A DNA stretch of 41,160 nt from positions 1 through 41,160 of the forward strand of contig JAIXOX010000086.1 of the NCBI GenBank assembly GCA_027486555.1, given 5' to 3'. Shown here one piece after another: positions 7,883 to 15,529 of this stretch (position 1 is its first letter; the number at the start of each line of letters is the position of its first letter). The DNA comes from Comamonadaceae bacterium. GTDB taxonomy: Bacteria; Pseudomonadota; Gammaproteobacteria; Burkholderiales; Burkholderiaceae_C. The notes under the pieces were generated by a model. That model saw only the letters and a program-made list of their open reading frames with translations. It was not told where the DNA came from and did no database searches. The translations under genes and the position numbers were made by a program.

Positions 7883-8212
7883 ATGGACACCACCACACTG
7901 GACCTTGAAAAAATGAAAACATCAGCCGGCCATGCCTGCCGCCTGATGAAAGTGCTCTCCAACCCCGACCGCTTGATGCTGCTGTGCCAACTGTCTCAAG
8001 GCGAAAAGCGTGTGGGCGAGTTGGAAGAGATCTTGGGCATCGTGCAGCCCACCTTGTCGCAGCAGCTCACGGTCTTGCGAGACGAAGAGCTGGTGATCAC
8101 CCGCCGCGATGGCAAAAACATTTACTACCAAATCGCCAGCCCGCAAGCGCTGGCCGTGATGAACGTTTTATTTGATCAGTTTTGTGGACCTCAACCAGGA
8201 GCATCAGCATGA
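7883..8212 (+). CDS. bigR: BigR/SqrR-like ArsR-family persulfide-responsive repressor
   Basis: 109 residues of a winged-helix ArsR repressor. The recognition region is VGELEEILGIVQPTLSQQLTVLRDEEL, followed by the wing RRDGKNIYYQIA. Two cysteines sit where the BigR/SqrR thiol switch is known: Cys35 (LLCQLSQGE, before the winged helix) and Cys101 (FDQFCG, C-terminal helix); a third, Cys19, is also present. In that family persulfides cross-link the pair and release DNA, inducing sulfide detoxification genes. It is divergent from blh with overlapping promoters and overlaps the next gene by 4 nt (ATGA). Metal-binding ArsR motifs such as ELCVCDL are absent. Confidence 0.87.
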   Translation: MDTTTLDLEKMKTSAGHACRLMKVLSNPDRLMLLCQLSQGEKRVGELEEILGIVQPTLSQQLTVLRDEELVITRRDGKNIYYQIASPQALAVMNVLFDQFCGPQPGASA

Positions 8213-8646
8213 ACATCGATTGGGCACATTTCACGCCTTTCGCATCTCTTGCTGGCGGCATCATTTTGGGCTTGGCCTCGGCCATCTTCATTTTGGTCAA
8301 CGGACGCATCTTGGGCATCAGCGGCATTTTGGGTGGGCTGTTGCCGCCCAAAGCGGGCGATACCCGTTGGCGTGTTGCCTTCCTTCTGGGCATGTTGGCC
8401 GCACCCACGGTTTTTCACGCCTTGGTGCCCGCGCAGTACATCACCGCCCCGCGCATTGATGCGACTGACTGGATGGTGATCGCCGCCGGTTTGCTGGTGG
8501 GCATTGGCACCCGCTATGCCTCTGGTTGCACCAGTGGTCACGGTGTGTGTGGCTTGTCTCTCCTGTCACTCCGCTCTTTGGTGGCCACCCTGTCTTTCAT
8601 GGGTGCCGGCTTTGTCATGGTCTATGTGCTGCGCCACATCCTCTAA
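8209..8646 (+). CDS. pmpA: YeeE/YedE-type sulfur transporter half PmpA
   Basis: 145 residues with about four membrane segments, one half of a split YeeE/YedE (TsuA-family) transporter. The signature SGCTSGHGVCG holds Cys107 and Cys114, corresponding to the pore cysteine region through which thiosulfate is passed in TsuA. The start at 8209 overlaps the repressor stop codon (ATGA) and has a CAGGAG ribosome binding site. It is followed 10 nt later by the second half. In bigR operons such membrane pairs are thought to move sulfur species such as thiosulfate, sulfite or sulfide; direction and substrate are not decided here. Confidence 0.85.
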   Translation: MNIDWAHFTPFASLAGGIILGLASAIFILVNGRILGISGILGGLLPPKAGDTRWRVAFLLGMLAAPTVFHALVPAQYITAPRIDATDWMVIAAGLLVGIGTRYASGCTSGHGVCGLSLLSLRSLVATLSFMGAGFVMVYVLRHIL

Positions 8647-8656
8647 GGAAATCAAC

Positions 8657-9121
8657 ATGCTTCACAAAAACCACCTCCACCGCATCGCTGAGTTTGTTGT
8701 TGGCCTGCTGTTTGGTTTGGGCCTCATGCTCTCGGGCATGACCGACCCCGGCAAAGTCATTGGCTTTCTCGACCTGTTTGGCACTTGGGACCCTTCATTG
8801 GCGCTTGTCATGGGCGGCGCCATCATGGTCGGCTTTTTTGCTTTCACCGTGGCCAAAAAACGCACCAGCACCTTTTTGGGTGGCGCTATGCGCCTGCCCA
8901 CCCACATGGACATGGACAAAAAACTGGTGATTGGCAGTTTGTTGTTTGGTGCAGGTTGGGGCTTGGCTGGGTTTTGCCCTGGCCCGGCTCTGGTGTCGAT
9001 GGCCGATGGTCAACCCAAGGCGCTGGTGTTTGTCTTGGCCATGCTGGTGGGCATGCTGGGCTTTGAGTTGATGGACCGTTTCGTCCACGCACCCCGCAAA
9101 GCCAAACTCAACGCGGCTTGA
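8657..9121 (+). CDS. pmpB: YeeE/YedE-type sulfur transporter half PmpB (DUF6691-like)
   Basis: 154 residues, the partner half of the split YeeE/YedE transporter. The family motif AGFCPGPALVS carries Cys107, matching the second pore cysteine region of TsuA; the N-terminal half has LMLSGMTDPGKVIGFLD, usual for this subfamily. The start at 8657 was chosen over an upstream frame because of the TAAGGA ribosome binding site and the homologous length. It is co-transcribed with bigR and pmpA and followed by a SulP transporter 40 nt downstream. PmpA and PmpB probably assemble into one channel-like unit. Confidence 0.85.
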   Translation: MLHKNHLHRIAEFVVGLLFGLGLMLSGMTDPGKVIGFLDLFGTWDPSLALVMGGAIMVGFFAFTVAKKRTSTFLGGAMRLPTHMDMDKKLVIGSLLFGAGWGLAGFCPGPALVSMADGQPKALVFVLAMLVGMLGFELMDRFVHAPRKAKLNAA

Positions 9122-9161
9122 ACCTCACGATAGACAAATCCAAAGCTGAAATGGTGGACCG

Positions 9162-10892
9162 ATGACTGCACTGCCAAGTTGGCTCCCCACTGTTCCGATG
9201 TTGGTGTGGGGTCGCCAATACAACCGAGAAACCTTCACCAGCGACATGGTGGCGGCGCTCATCGTCACCATCATGTTGATCCCGCAAAGCTTGGCCTATG
9301 CTTTGTTGGCAGGCCTGCCGCCTGAGGTGGGTTTGTATGCCAGCGTCGCACCCTTGTTGCTTTATGCCCTGCTGGGCAGCAGCCGCGTCTTGGCGGTGGG
9401 GCCTGTGGCCGTGGTGTCTTTGATGACCGCTGCGGCGGTGGCGGAACATGCTGCTGCGGGGACGCATGCTTATTGGCAAGTGGCCATCACTTTGGCGTTT
9501 TTATCGGGTGGCATGCTGCTGATCATGGGGTTTTTGAGATTGGGCTTTTTGGCCAATTTTTTAAGCCATCCCGTGATTTCAGGCTTTATTTCTGCCTCGG
9601 GTTTGTTGATTGCGCTCAGCCAAATCAAAACCCTCATGGGTGTGAAAGCCGAGGGCCACAATTTTGTGGAGCTGTTGTCTGCGCTGATGCACCAAGCTTC
9701 CAACCTGCACCTGCTTACTTTGGGTGTGGGCATCGCCGCCACGGTGTTTTTGTTCTGGGTGCGCAAGGGCTTGAAACCACTGCTTATTTCTGCAGGCTTT
9801 CAACCCAAGCTGGCCGATGTGCTGGCCAAGGCGGGCCCTGTGGCCGCCATTGCCATGACCACGCTGTTGGCTTGGGCGCTGGACTGGCAAGGCCAAGGCA
9901 TGAAATTGGTCGGCACCGTCCCGCAAGGTTTGCCCCCGCTCACCGCGCCAATGTGGGACATGGCCTTGTGGCAAAAATTGTGGGTGCCCGCGCTGCTGAT
10001 CAGCGTGGTGGGATTTGTTGAATCGGTGTCGGTGGGCCAAACCTTGGCTGCCAAGCGTCGTCAACGCATTGAGCCCGACCAAGAGTTGGTGGCTTTGGGG
10101 GCCAGCAATTTGTCGGCAGCCTTCACGGGCGGATTTCCCGTCACCGGAGGTTTTGCGCGCTCAGTGGTCAATTTTGACGCTGGCGCTGTCACACCTGCCG
10201 CAGGCGTTTACACGGCGGTGGGCATCACCCTGGCGTCGCTTTTCTTGACCCCTGCGCTTTACTATCTGCCGCAAGCCACACTGGCGGCCACCATCATCGT
10301 GGCGGTGCTTTCTTTGGTCGACTTTGGCATCTTCAAATCCACTTGGCGATTCTCCAAACTGGATTTCATCGCCGTTGCCACCACCTTGCTGGCCACCTTG
10401 TTGGTCGGTGTGGAAACGGGTTTGGTGATGGGTGTGGTGGTGTCGTTGGCGCTGTATTTGTTCCGAGCCAGCCGACCCCATATTGCCTCAGTGGGTCTTG
10501 TTCCCGGCACCGAGCATTTCCGCAACGTGTTGCGACACGATGTGTTGACCAGTCCCAAGTTGGTCTGCCTTCGGGTGGATGCCAGTCTGTTTTTTGCCAA
10601 CGCCCGTGGCGTGGAAGACCGCATCAACGCCGAGGTGGCAGCGCGTCCAGGCTTAGAGCATGTGGTGTTGCAATGCTCTGCGGTGAACGACATCGACGCC
10701 AGTGCCTTGGAGAGTCTGGAGGCGATTGCCAGCCGAATGAAAGACTCAGGGATTGCGCTGCATTTTTCAGAGATCAAAGGCCCGGTGATGGACAAGCTCA
10801 ACACCACGCACTTTTTGCAGCATTTGCATGGGCAGGTTTTTTTGACCAATTACCAAGCCATCCAAGCGCTCACGCCTGAGGTCATTCGGTAA
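9162..10892 (+). CDS. SulP-family anion transporter with STAS domain
   Basis: 576 residues. The N-terminal transport domain has the SulP opening DMVAALIVTIMLIPQSLAYALLAGLPPEVGLYAS and about 11-14 hydrophobic segments. It ends in a cytoplasmic STAS domain (about 450-560; VCLRVDASLFFANARGVEDRI and AVNDIDASALESLEAI). SulP proteins carry sulfate, bicarbonate or related anions. Position at the end of the bigR-pmpAB run, within a sulfur-oxidation block, suggests sulfate or sulfite movement, perhaps export of the oxidation product; uptake or bicarbonate transport cannot be excluded. It probably shares the upstream promoter. Confidence 0.9.
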   Translation: MTALPSWLPTVPMLVWGRQYNRETFTSDMVAALIVTIMLIPQSLAYALLAGLPPEVGLYASVAPLLLYALLGSSRVLAVGPVAVVSLMTAAAVAEHAAAGTHAYWQVAITLAFLSGGMLLIMGFLRLGFLANFLSHPVISGFISASGLLIALSQIKTLMGVKAEGHNFVELLSALMHQASNLHLLTLGVGIAATVFLFWVRKGLKPLLISAGFQPKLADVLAKAGPVAAIAMTTLLAWALDWQGQGMKLVGTVPQGLPPLTAPMWDMALWQKLWVPALLISVVGFVESVSVGQTLAAKRRQRIEPDQELVALGASNLSAAFTGGFPVTGGFARSVVNFDAGAVTPAAGVYTAVGITLASLFLTPALYYLPQATLAATIIVAVLSLVDFGIFKSTWRFSKLDFIAVATTLLATLLVGVETGLVMGVVVSLALYLFRASRPHIASVGLVPGTEHFRNVLRHDVLTSPKLVCLRVDASLFFANARGVEDRINAEVAARPGLEHVVLQCSAVNDIDASALESLEAIASRMKDSGIALHFSEIKGPVMDKLNTTHFLQHLHGQVFLTNYQAIQALTPEVIR

Positions 10893-10910
10893 GTTGGAAT
10901 CGATGGACTT

Positions 10911-10985
10911 TGGTGCCCCCGACAGGAATCGAACCTGTATCACTCCCTTAGGAGGGGAGAGTTCTATCCATTGAACTACGGTGGC
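10911..10985 (-). tRNA. tRNA-Arg (anticodon CCT)
   Basis: 75 nt including an encoded CCA. Cloverleaf on the minus strand: acceptor GCCACCG / CGGGGGC, D stem GTTC/GAAC, anticodon stem CTCCC/GGGAG with loop CTCCTAA (anticodon CCT, reads AGG), 4-nt variable loop, T arm ACAGG-TTCGATT-CCTGT, discriminator A. The acceptor stem has an A4-G69 mismatch; the other six pairs are Watson-Crick. It sits 18 nt after the convergent SulP gene. Confidence 0.95.
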
Positions 10986-11230
10986 CAGTGGGTTATTTTA
11001 AGGGTGAACGCTGGTTTTTTGATCCCGCAAGCCAAGAGTTCTGGCATGGCCTGTGCGGGCAGCGTTGAAAAGTCGGTCCATTGCTGCGGGTGGATCAGAT
11101 CAGGGCTGTGCCTGCGTGATGGAACTGTACCGCGCATGACTCGGTCAGGGCGTTCTGGATGGCTATGATGGAACCCGTCACTGGCCTTTATGGGGCTTGT
11201 TTTGTCCCTTTTTTTACATGCCTGTTGCCC

Positions 11231-12301
11231 ATGAATCTGGCCCATCCCGTTCCTGATCGCGTTGAAAAACCAACGCTGATCTACCCCTTTGAATCTGCAC
11301 CCTTGGCGGGTCATGCCCTGCAGGTTGTACCGGGGGTGGTTTGGATGCGATTGTCCTTGCCCATGGCCCTGGATCACATCAATGTTTGGGCTTTGCAAGA
11401 TGAAGGGGGTTGGGCGCTGGTGGACACCGGTATGCGCAACGAAACCACCATGGCGGCTTGGCCAAGTCTGTGGGCTGGTTTGCCCGAGTCGCCGTCCTTG
11501 ACACGGGTGTTTGTGACCCACATGCACCCCGATCATGTGGGGATGGCCGGCGCATTGACCCGTCAATTCAATTGTCGTTTGTGGATGACACGCCAGGAGT
11601 ACCTTCATTGCCGTGTGTTGGCTGCCGATACGGGGCGGCAAGCACCCGAGGATGCCATTTCGTTTTTGCGCCGGGCCGGTTGGAGCGATGCGGCCATTGA
11701 AAATTACAAAGCGCGGTTTGGTCATTTTGGCAAATACATCCACACCATGCCCGACAGTTATCGGCGCATGCAAGATGGTGAAGAAATTCGCATTGGCCCA
11801 CATCTGTGGCGGGTCGTTGTGGGCACGGGGCATTCGCCCGAGCACGCTTGTTTGTACTGCCCTGATCTCAAACTGTTGATTTCGGGCGACCAAGTGCTGC
11901 CGCGCATTTCGTCCAATGTGTCGGTGCACCCCACGGAACCCGATGCCAACCCCATGCAGGATTGGTTGGCTTCGCTGGCCAAATTGCGCCGTGAAGTCCC
12001 CGACGATGTCTTGGTCTTGCCATCGCATAATGAGTGTTTTCGGGGCTTGCATGCAAGGCTCGATTATTTGATGGCATCCCAACGCCGGTCTCTTGACCGC
12101 TTGCACAAGACCTTGAAAGAACCCCGACGGGTGGTGGACGTTTTTGCCACTTTGTTTGGGAGGCGGATTGAGGAATCCGATGCAGGTTTGCTCAATTTGG
12201 CCACGGGCGAAAGCATGGCTTGTTTGAATTACCTGGTGTCTCAAGACTTGGTGCGCCAAACTTTGGACGACAGGGGTGTGGCGCATTACCAGATGCTTTG
12301 A
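11231..12301 (+). CDS. MBL-fold metallohydrolase
   Basis: About 356 residues. The metal motif THMHPDH is followed by GHSPEHA (third ligand), ISGDQVLP (bridging Asp) and PSHNE (last His), all expected in the MBL fold. A C-terminal helical region (DVFATLFGRRIEESDAGLLNLATGESMACLNYLVSQDLV) resembles the winged-helix tail of the LACTB2/glyoxalase II-like subgroup. The start is uncertain: ATG 11231 fits the mature-looking N-terminus before PTLIYPFE, while ATG 11159 or 11165 would add about 24 residues; none has a good ribosome binding site. No signal peptide with the chosen start. The substrate is unknown. The 245 nt between the tRNA and this gene show no other supported gene. Confidence 0.82.
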   Translation: MNLAHPVPDRVEKPTLIYPFESAPLAGHALQVVPGVVWMRLSLPMALDHINVWALQDEGGWALVDTGMRNETTMAAWPSLWAGLPESPSLTRVFVTHMHPDHVGMAGALTRQFNCRLWMTRQEYLHCRVLAADTGRQAPEDAISFLRRAGWSDAAIENYKARFGHFGKYIHTMPDSYRRMQDGEEIRIGPHLWRVVVGTGHSPEHACLYCPDLKLLISGDQVLPRISSNVSVHPTEPDANPMQDWLASLAKLRREVPDDVLVLPSHNECFRGLHARLDYLMASQRRSLDRLHKTLKEPRRVVDVFATLFGRRIEESDAGLLNLATGESMACLNYLVSQDLVRQTLDDRGVAHYQML

Positions 12302-12326
12302 CTCTGGCTTGTGAAACAATTCAGAC

Positions 12327-14309
12327 ATGATCAAGTCTGCTCTTTCTTTTTTGCAAAAACGCCTTCAAAACATGTCTCGGCGCAGTGACCTGGATTTTGA
12401 GGATTCACCGTTTGGGGTGGTTTTTGTCGAGGCGAAAACCGGCCTTTTCAGGCGTGTGAATGGTGTTTTTGCGAATTTGATGGGGCGTTCGGCTGATCAA
12501 TTGGTGGGTGCTCAATGGTCCGACTTGGCGCCTTTGGCCTTGCAAAAAAAACCGGTTTATGCAGTCCACGGACTGGGCCATTCGCGGCCATCACCCGATA
12601 CCTGGGTGCAATCTTTTTTATCGGAACACGGCAAATCCATTGTGGCAGAGGTCACGTGCTTGTCGTCCATGAGAGATTCACAAGACGAGCTTTTGTGGAT
12701 TTACATCGTCAAAGATCTCGCCGACAAAATCGATGCGCAAACCCAATTGCGGGTCAGCGAGCAGCGACACCGCGTGGTGGCGGACAGTGCCCGTGATGTC
12801 ATTTGGAGCATGAGTGCTTTGGGTGAAGTCACTTATGTCAGCCCTGCGGTGGAAAAGCTTCGGGGCGTGACTCCGGCAGAGGCCATGAAAATGCCCCTCC
12901 ATGAATCACTGACACCTCAATCAGCTGAGGTCAGCATCGCCTATTTTCAGCAAGTGGCCAAGTCGCTGCAGTTGGACAAAACACCCGACAGTTTTCAAGG
13001 TGAACTGGAGTATTTCCGCAAGGATGGCTCAACGTTTTGGACCGAGTGCCTGTCTTTTCCACTCATGGACGACAAGGGCAATTTGGTTGAAATTGTGGGC
13101 GTGACCCGGGACATCAGCGAGAGAAAACACTACGAAGACCGACTTCTTCAGGACCGTAAACAGGCCGAAATGGCCAACTCGTTCAAAAACCGATTGATGT
13201 CGCAAATCGGCCTTGCTGTGCAAGCATCGGTCAAGGATTTTTTGCCGCACTTGAGCCCCACCGAGCCAAGTCCTTGCGGGGGGGATGAGTCGAATTCAAG
13301 CTCGCTTCAAAAGGCGCAAAAGTCCGCAACTTTTTTGTTGAGCCTAGCCCAGGACATTTTGGATTTGACGCGCCTTGAAAACCGGGATTTGGTGTTGCTG
13401 CGTGAGCGATTTCAATTGTCCGATGTGCTGGAGACCTTGGATCTTTTGTGGGCCCAAGATGGGCCTGTTCCAAAACGCAGCGTCACCACCAAGGTGGCCT
13501 CGGGTGTGTCCCACCATTATTTGGGGGATTCCCCGCGCTTGGTTCAAGCCCTGGTGAACTTGCTGTGGGTCGCTGTTCAAAGTTCAGACTCGGGTTCTTT
13601 GGTGTTGCAAGTGGTGCATTTGGACAGAGATCGGGATTTTGAAAACCTGCTCTTCACCGTTCAGTCGCAAGCTTTTGAGCCAGATTGGCATGGACAAAAA
13701 AACGATGATTCCCAGTCGCAAGACCGATCTGGCCTCGTCGAGCAACACAAGTCAACAGACTGGCACTTGGCCCTTTGCAAACAACTGGCTTTGCGCATGG
13801 GTGGCGACTTGCAAACCCAGACCGATGTGGAAGGCAGAACCGTTTGGGGTTTGAAGCTTCGGCTTCAAGCGGCAAATGCTGGAGTTGATCGGACGCCAGA
13901 AGCCTTGGTCCGGTCTTGGCCTGGCAGCCGCATCTTGGTGGTGGACGATCACCGTTCCATCCGTGACATTGTCAAACACGTTTTGGAAATGTCACAGGTC
14001 ACGGTGGATGCTGCAGAAAATGGCCGGATGGCACTGCAGATGCTTGAAAGCACCACCTATGACCTGGTCTTGATGGATTTGCAAATGCCCGTGATGGGGG
14101 GGATCGATGCCACCCGCCTTATTCGAAAGCAAGCGCGTTTTCACAACTTGCCCATTGTGGCTTTGTCAGCGACGGGCGATGACGATGCGCTTGATCGGTG
14201 GAAGTCCGAGGGCATCACGGACCATTTGGCAAAACCTTTTGACTCTGAGCGATTGTGGTCCGTTGTGCAGCAACACTTGTCGGCTAAAAAAGTCAAATCG
14301 TCATCCTGA
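12327..14309 (+). CDS. PAS-PAS-pseudokinase-receiver hybrid signalling protein
   Basis: 660 residues. Two PAS domains (about 25-130 and 146-265, the second with PAC motif EIVGVTRDISERK) lead into a region laid out like a histidine kinase. The H-box MSHE position reads MSQI (Gln293 in place of His). The N-box reads NLLWVAVQSS, lacking the Mg-binding Asn, and no DxGxG G-box is visible. The C-terminal receiver (about 533-655) is complete: Asp540/Asp541, phospho-acceptor Asp584 (LMDLQMP), Ser614 and Lys636 (AKPF). No membrane segments, so cytoplasmic. It begins 25 nt after the MBL gene. As a kinase it should be inactive; it may act as a receiver controlled by another kinase, with the PAS domains as sensors. 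Confidence 0.87.
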   Translation: MIKSALSFLQKRLQNMSRRSDLDFEDSPFGVVFVEAKTGLFRRVNGVFANLMGRSADQLVGAQWSDLAPLALQKKPVYAVHGLGHSRPSPDTWVQSFLSEHGKSIVAEVTCLSSMRDSQDELLWIYIVKDLADKIDAQTQLRVSEQRHRVVADSARDVIWSMSALGEVTYVSPAVEKLRGVTPAEAMKMPLHESLTPQSAEVSIAYFQQVAKSLQLDKTPDSFQGELEYFRKDGSTFWTECLSFPLMDDKGNLVEIVGVTRDISERKHYEDRLLQDRKQAEMANSFKNRLMSQIGLAVQASVKDFLPHLSPTEPSPCGGDESNSSSLQKAQKSATFLLSLAQDILDLTRLENRDLVLLRERFQLSDVLETLDLLWAQDGPVPKRSVTTKVASGVSHHYLGDSPRLVQALVNLLWVAVQSSDSGSLVLQVVHLDRDRDFENLLFTVQSQAFEPDWHGQKNDDSQSQDRSGLVEQHKSTDWHLALCKQLALRMGGDLQTQTDVEGRTVWGLKLRLQAANAGVDRTPEALVRSWPGSRILVVDDHRSIRDIVKHVLEMSQVTVDAAENGRMALQMLESTTYDLVLMDLQMPVMGGIDATRLIRKQARFHNLPIVALSATGDDDALDRWKSEGITDHLAKPFDSERLWSVVQQHLSAKKVKSSS

Positions 14310-14335
14310 ATGCTGGTCCCGATGGACGGTCGGCT

Positions 14336-15232
14336 TCAGATGGCGCGTGTCTTGAAAAGCCAATGGGCAGCCCCATCGGGAATGCCACTGACAGGTCGAC
14401 CTTGAAAAAACACCTGCAAGCTGGACCACTTGGGGCTGTGCACCAAAAAGGGTGGATCGCCGTACACGCTGCGCGATGCTCCCGCCTTGAGTTCAAGCTT
14501 GGTCAACTGATTTTGTTGGTCACGAACACACAGGCTGACATCTTGGGAGGCCAAAAAGTGAATGTAATTGCCTTCTTTGATCGGATGGGCAGGTTCGTAA
14601 GCAAAGCTGGCGTGCCGAAGTTGGCCATCGCAGGCACTGACTTCTGGCTTTGGGGGTTGGGTCCATGCAGTGGCAATGGCTGCTGAGGCAGGTATTGGCT
14701 GCAGGGCGTTCAAGTTCATCTCTGAGTTGGTGATGTTGTCACTGGGATCTGAATGGGGCTTTGCCGCATGGGGTGGCGCGGTCTGTGGCTGGCTCAGGTC
14801 GAACAAAGTCTGCGGGATTGGGGCGAATTCCAAACGAGAAACCCAAAGTTGCCAGGTCATCCAACTCAGGCCGCCGATCAGCAGCAAAGTGCTTGCTTTG
14901 CGAGGGGTGATGGGATTGAAGGTCGGCCGTCGGGTTGGTTTTGAAATGGGGCCCAAGCTGGCTACCACATCCATTTCCAAAATCCGCTCAGCATGCAGGG
15001 GTTCTTCAGGGGGCACCCAGTTGTGGCCTAATTTTTTGAGCAATTTGATGCCGGTATTGGCTTTGATCTGAGGGTTGTAGAAGCAGCCCTCACCGTGGCC
15101 TTCCAGTTCTTGCAGTTGTGCCAAAGAAAGGGTGTTCAGTCGAGCAAAGACCAGGCTGTCGGTGTTTGTTTTTTCTCTGAGTTGCCGAAGAAGCTGGGCT
15201 TCCTCTGCTCGCCAAATCAGGGTTTTGTACAT
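14336..15232 (-). CDS. RodZ-like protein: HTH, one membrane segment, DUF4115-like tail
   Basis: 298 residues. The N-terminal 70 residues are helical and HTH-like (EAQLLRQLREKTN, SLAQLQELEGHGE). A basic linker precedes one membrane segment at about 113-132 (STLLLIGGLSWMTWQLW). After a Pro/Ser-rich linker, the C-terminus (about 215-298) resembles the DUF4115 domain of RodZ (DVSLCVRDQQNQLTKLELKAGASRSVYGDPPFLV). The domain order equals RodZ, the MreB-binding cell-shape protein, but the sequence is divergent, so it may be a paralogue with another role. The start at 15232 has a GAGAG ribosome binding site. It is convergent with the hybrid signalling gene, only 26 nt away. Confidence 0.65.
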   Translation of the reverse strand: MYKTLIWRAEEAQLLRQLREKTNTDSLVFARLNTLSLAQLQELEGHGEGCFYNPQIKANTGIKLLKKLGHNWVPPEEPLHAERILEMDVVASLGPISKPTRRPTFNPITPRKASTLLLIGGLSWMTWQLWVSRLEFAPIPQTLFDLSQPQTAPPHAAKPHSDPSDNITNSEMNLNALQPIPASAAIATAWTQPPKPEVSACDGQLRHASFAYEPAHPIKEGNYIHFLASQDVSLCVRDQQNQLTKLELKAGASRSVYGDPPFLVHSPKWSSLQVFFQGRPVSGIPDGAAHWLFKTRAI

Positions 15233-15529
15233 GGTGCGCTCTCTTCGAATTGAACAAGGTTCAAAGGATTGACTGTCACATCGTTGGCGCGGGTCATGGC
15301 GTATTTTTTGTCAAAATTGCAAGATTTTTTTGCGCTTGAGGCCATGGCGTGAGCTCTTTCATGGAGTGATAAAGAGCATTTTAGAAGTACTTTTTTAAAA
15401 TACTCAATCCCCCTTAAGGGGCACCCACTCAAAAAAATTGGCGCAGTGCATCAAACCTGCTGGGTCAATTGGGATGCCCCGGATCCACAGGCATCAGGGT
15501 TCACCGCCCACCTTGAAAGCAAGGGGCGA
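15233..15529. other. Gene-free spacer between tamB and the RodZ-like gene
   Basis: No supported gene in 297 nt. It contains a small palindrome CCCCTTAAGGGG (15410-15421), a hairpin GATGCC/GGCATC (15473-15495) in the tamB 3' flank, and AT-rich stretches at 15301-15335 and 15380-15405 that may hold the promoter of the RodZ-like gene. No clear T-run terminator. Confidence 0.4.

Noticed and set aside
10976..12334. Long open frame on the minus strand opposite the MBL-fold gene, ending in WTDFSTLPAQAMPELLACGIKK
   Set aside because: Most is antisense to a well-supported gene and its stop falls inside the tRNA. The last about 54 residues, between tRNA and gene, look protein-like, but there is no ribosome binding site or recognised family.
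15217..15432. Small minus-strand ORF upstream of the RodZ-like gene
   Set aside because: Overlaps the RodZ-like start in another frame, has no ribosome binding site and unusual composition; a leader peptide cannot be shown.
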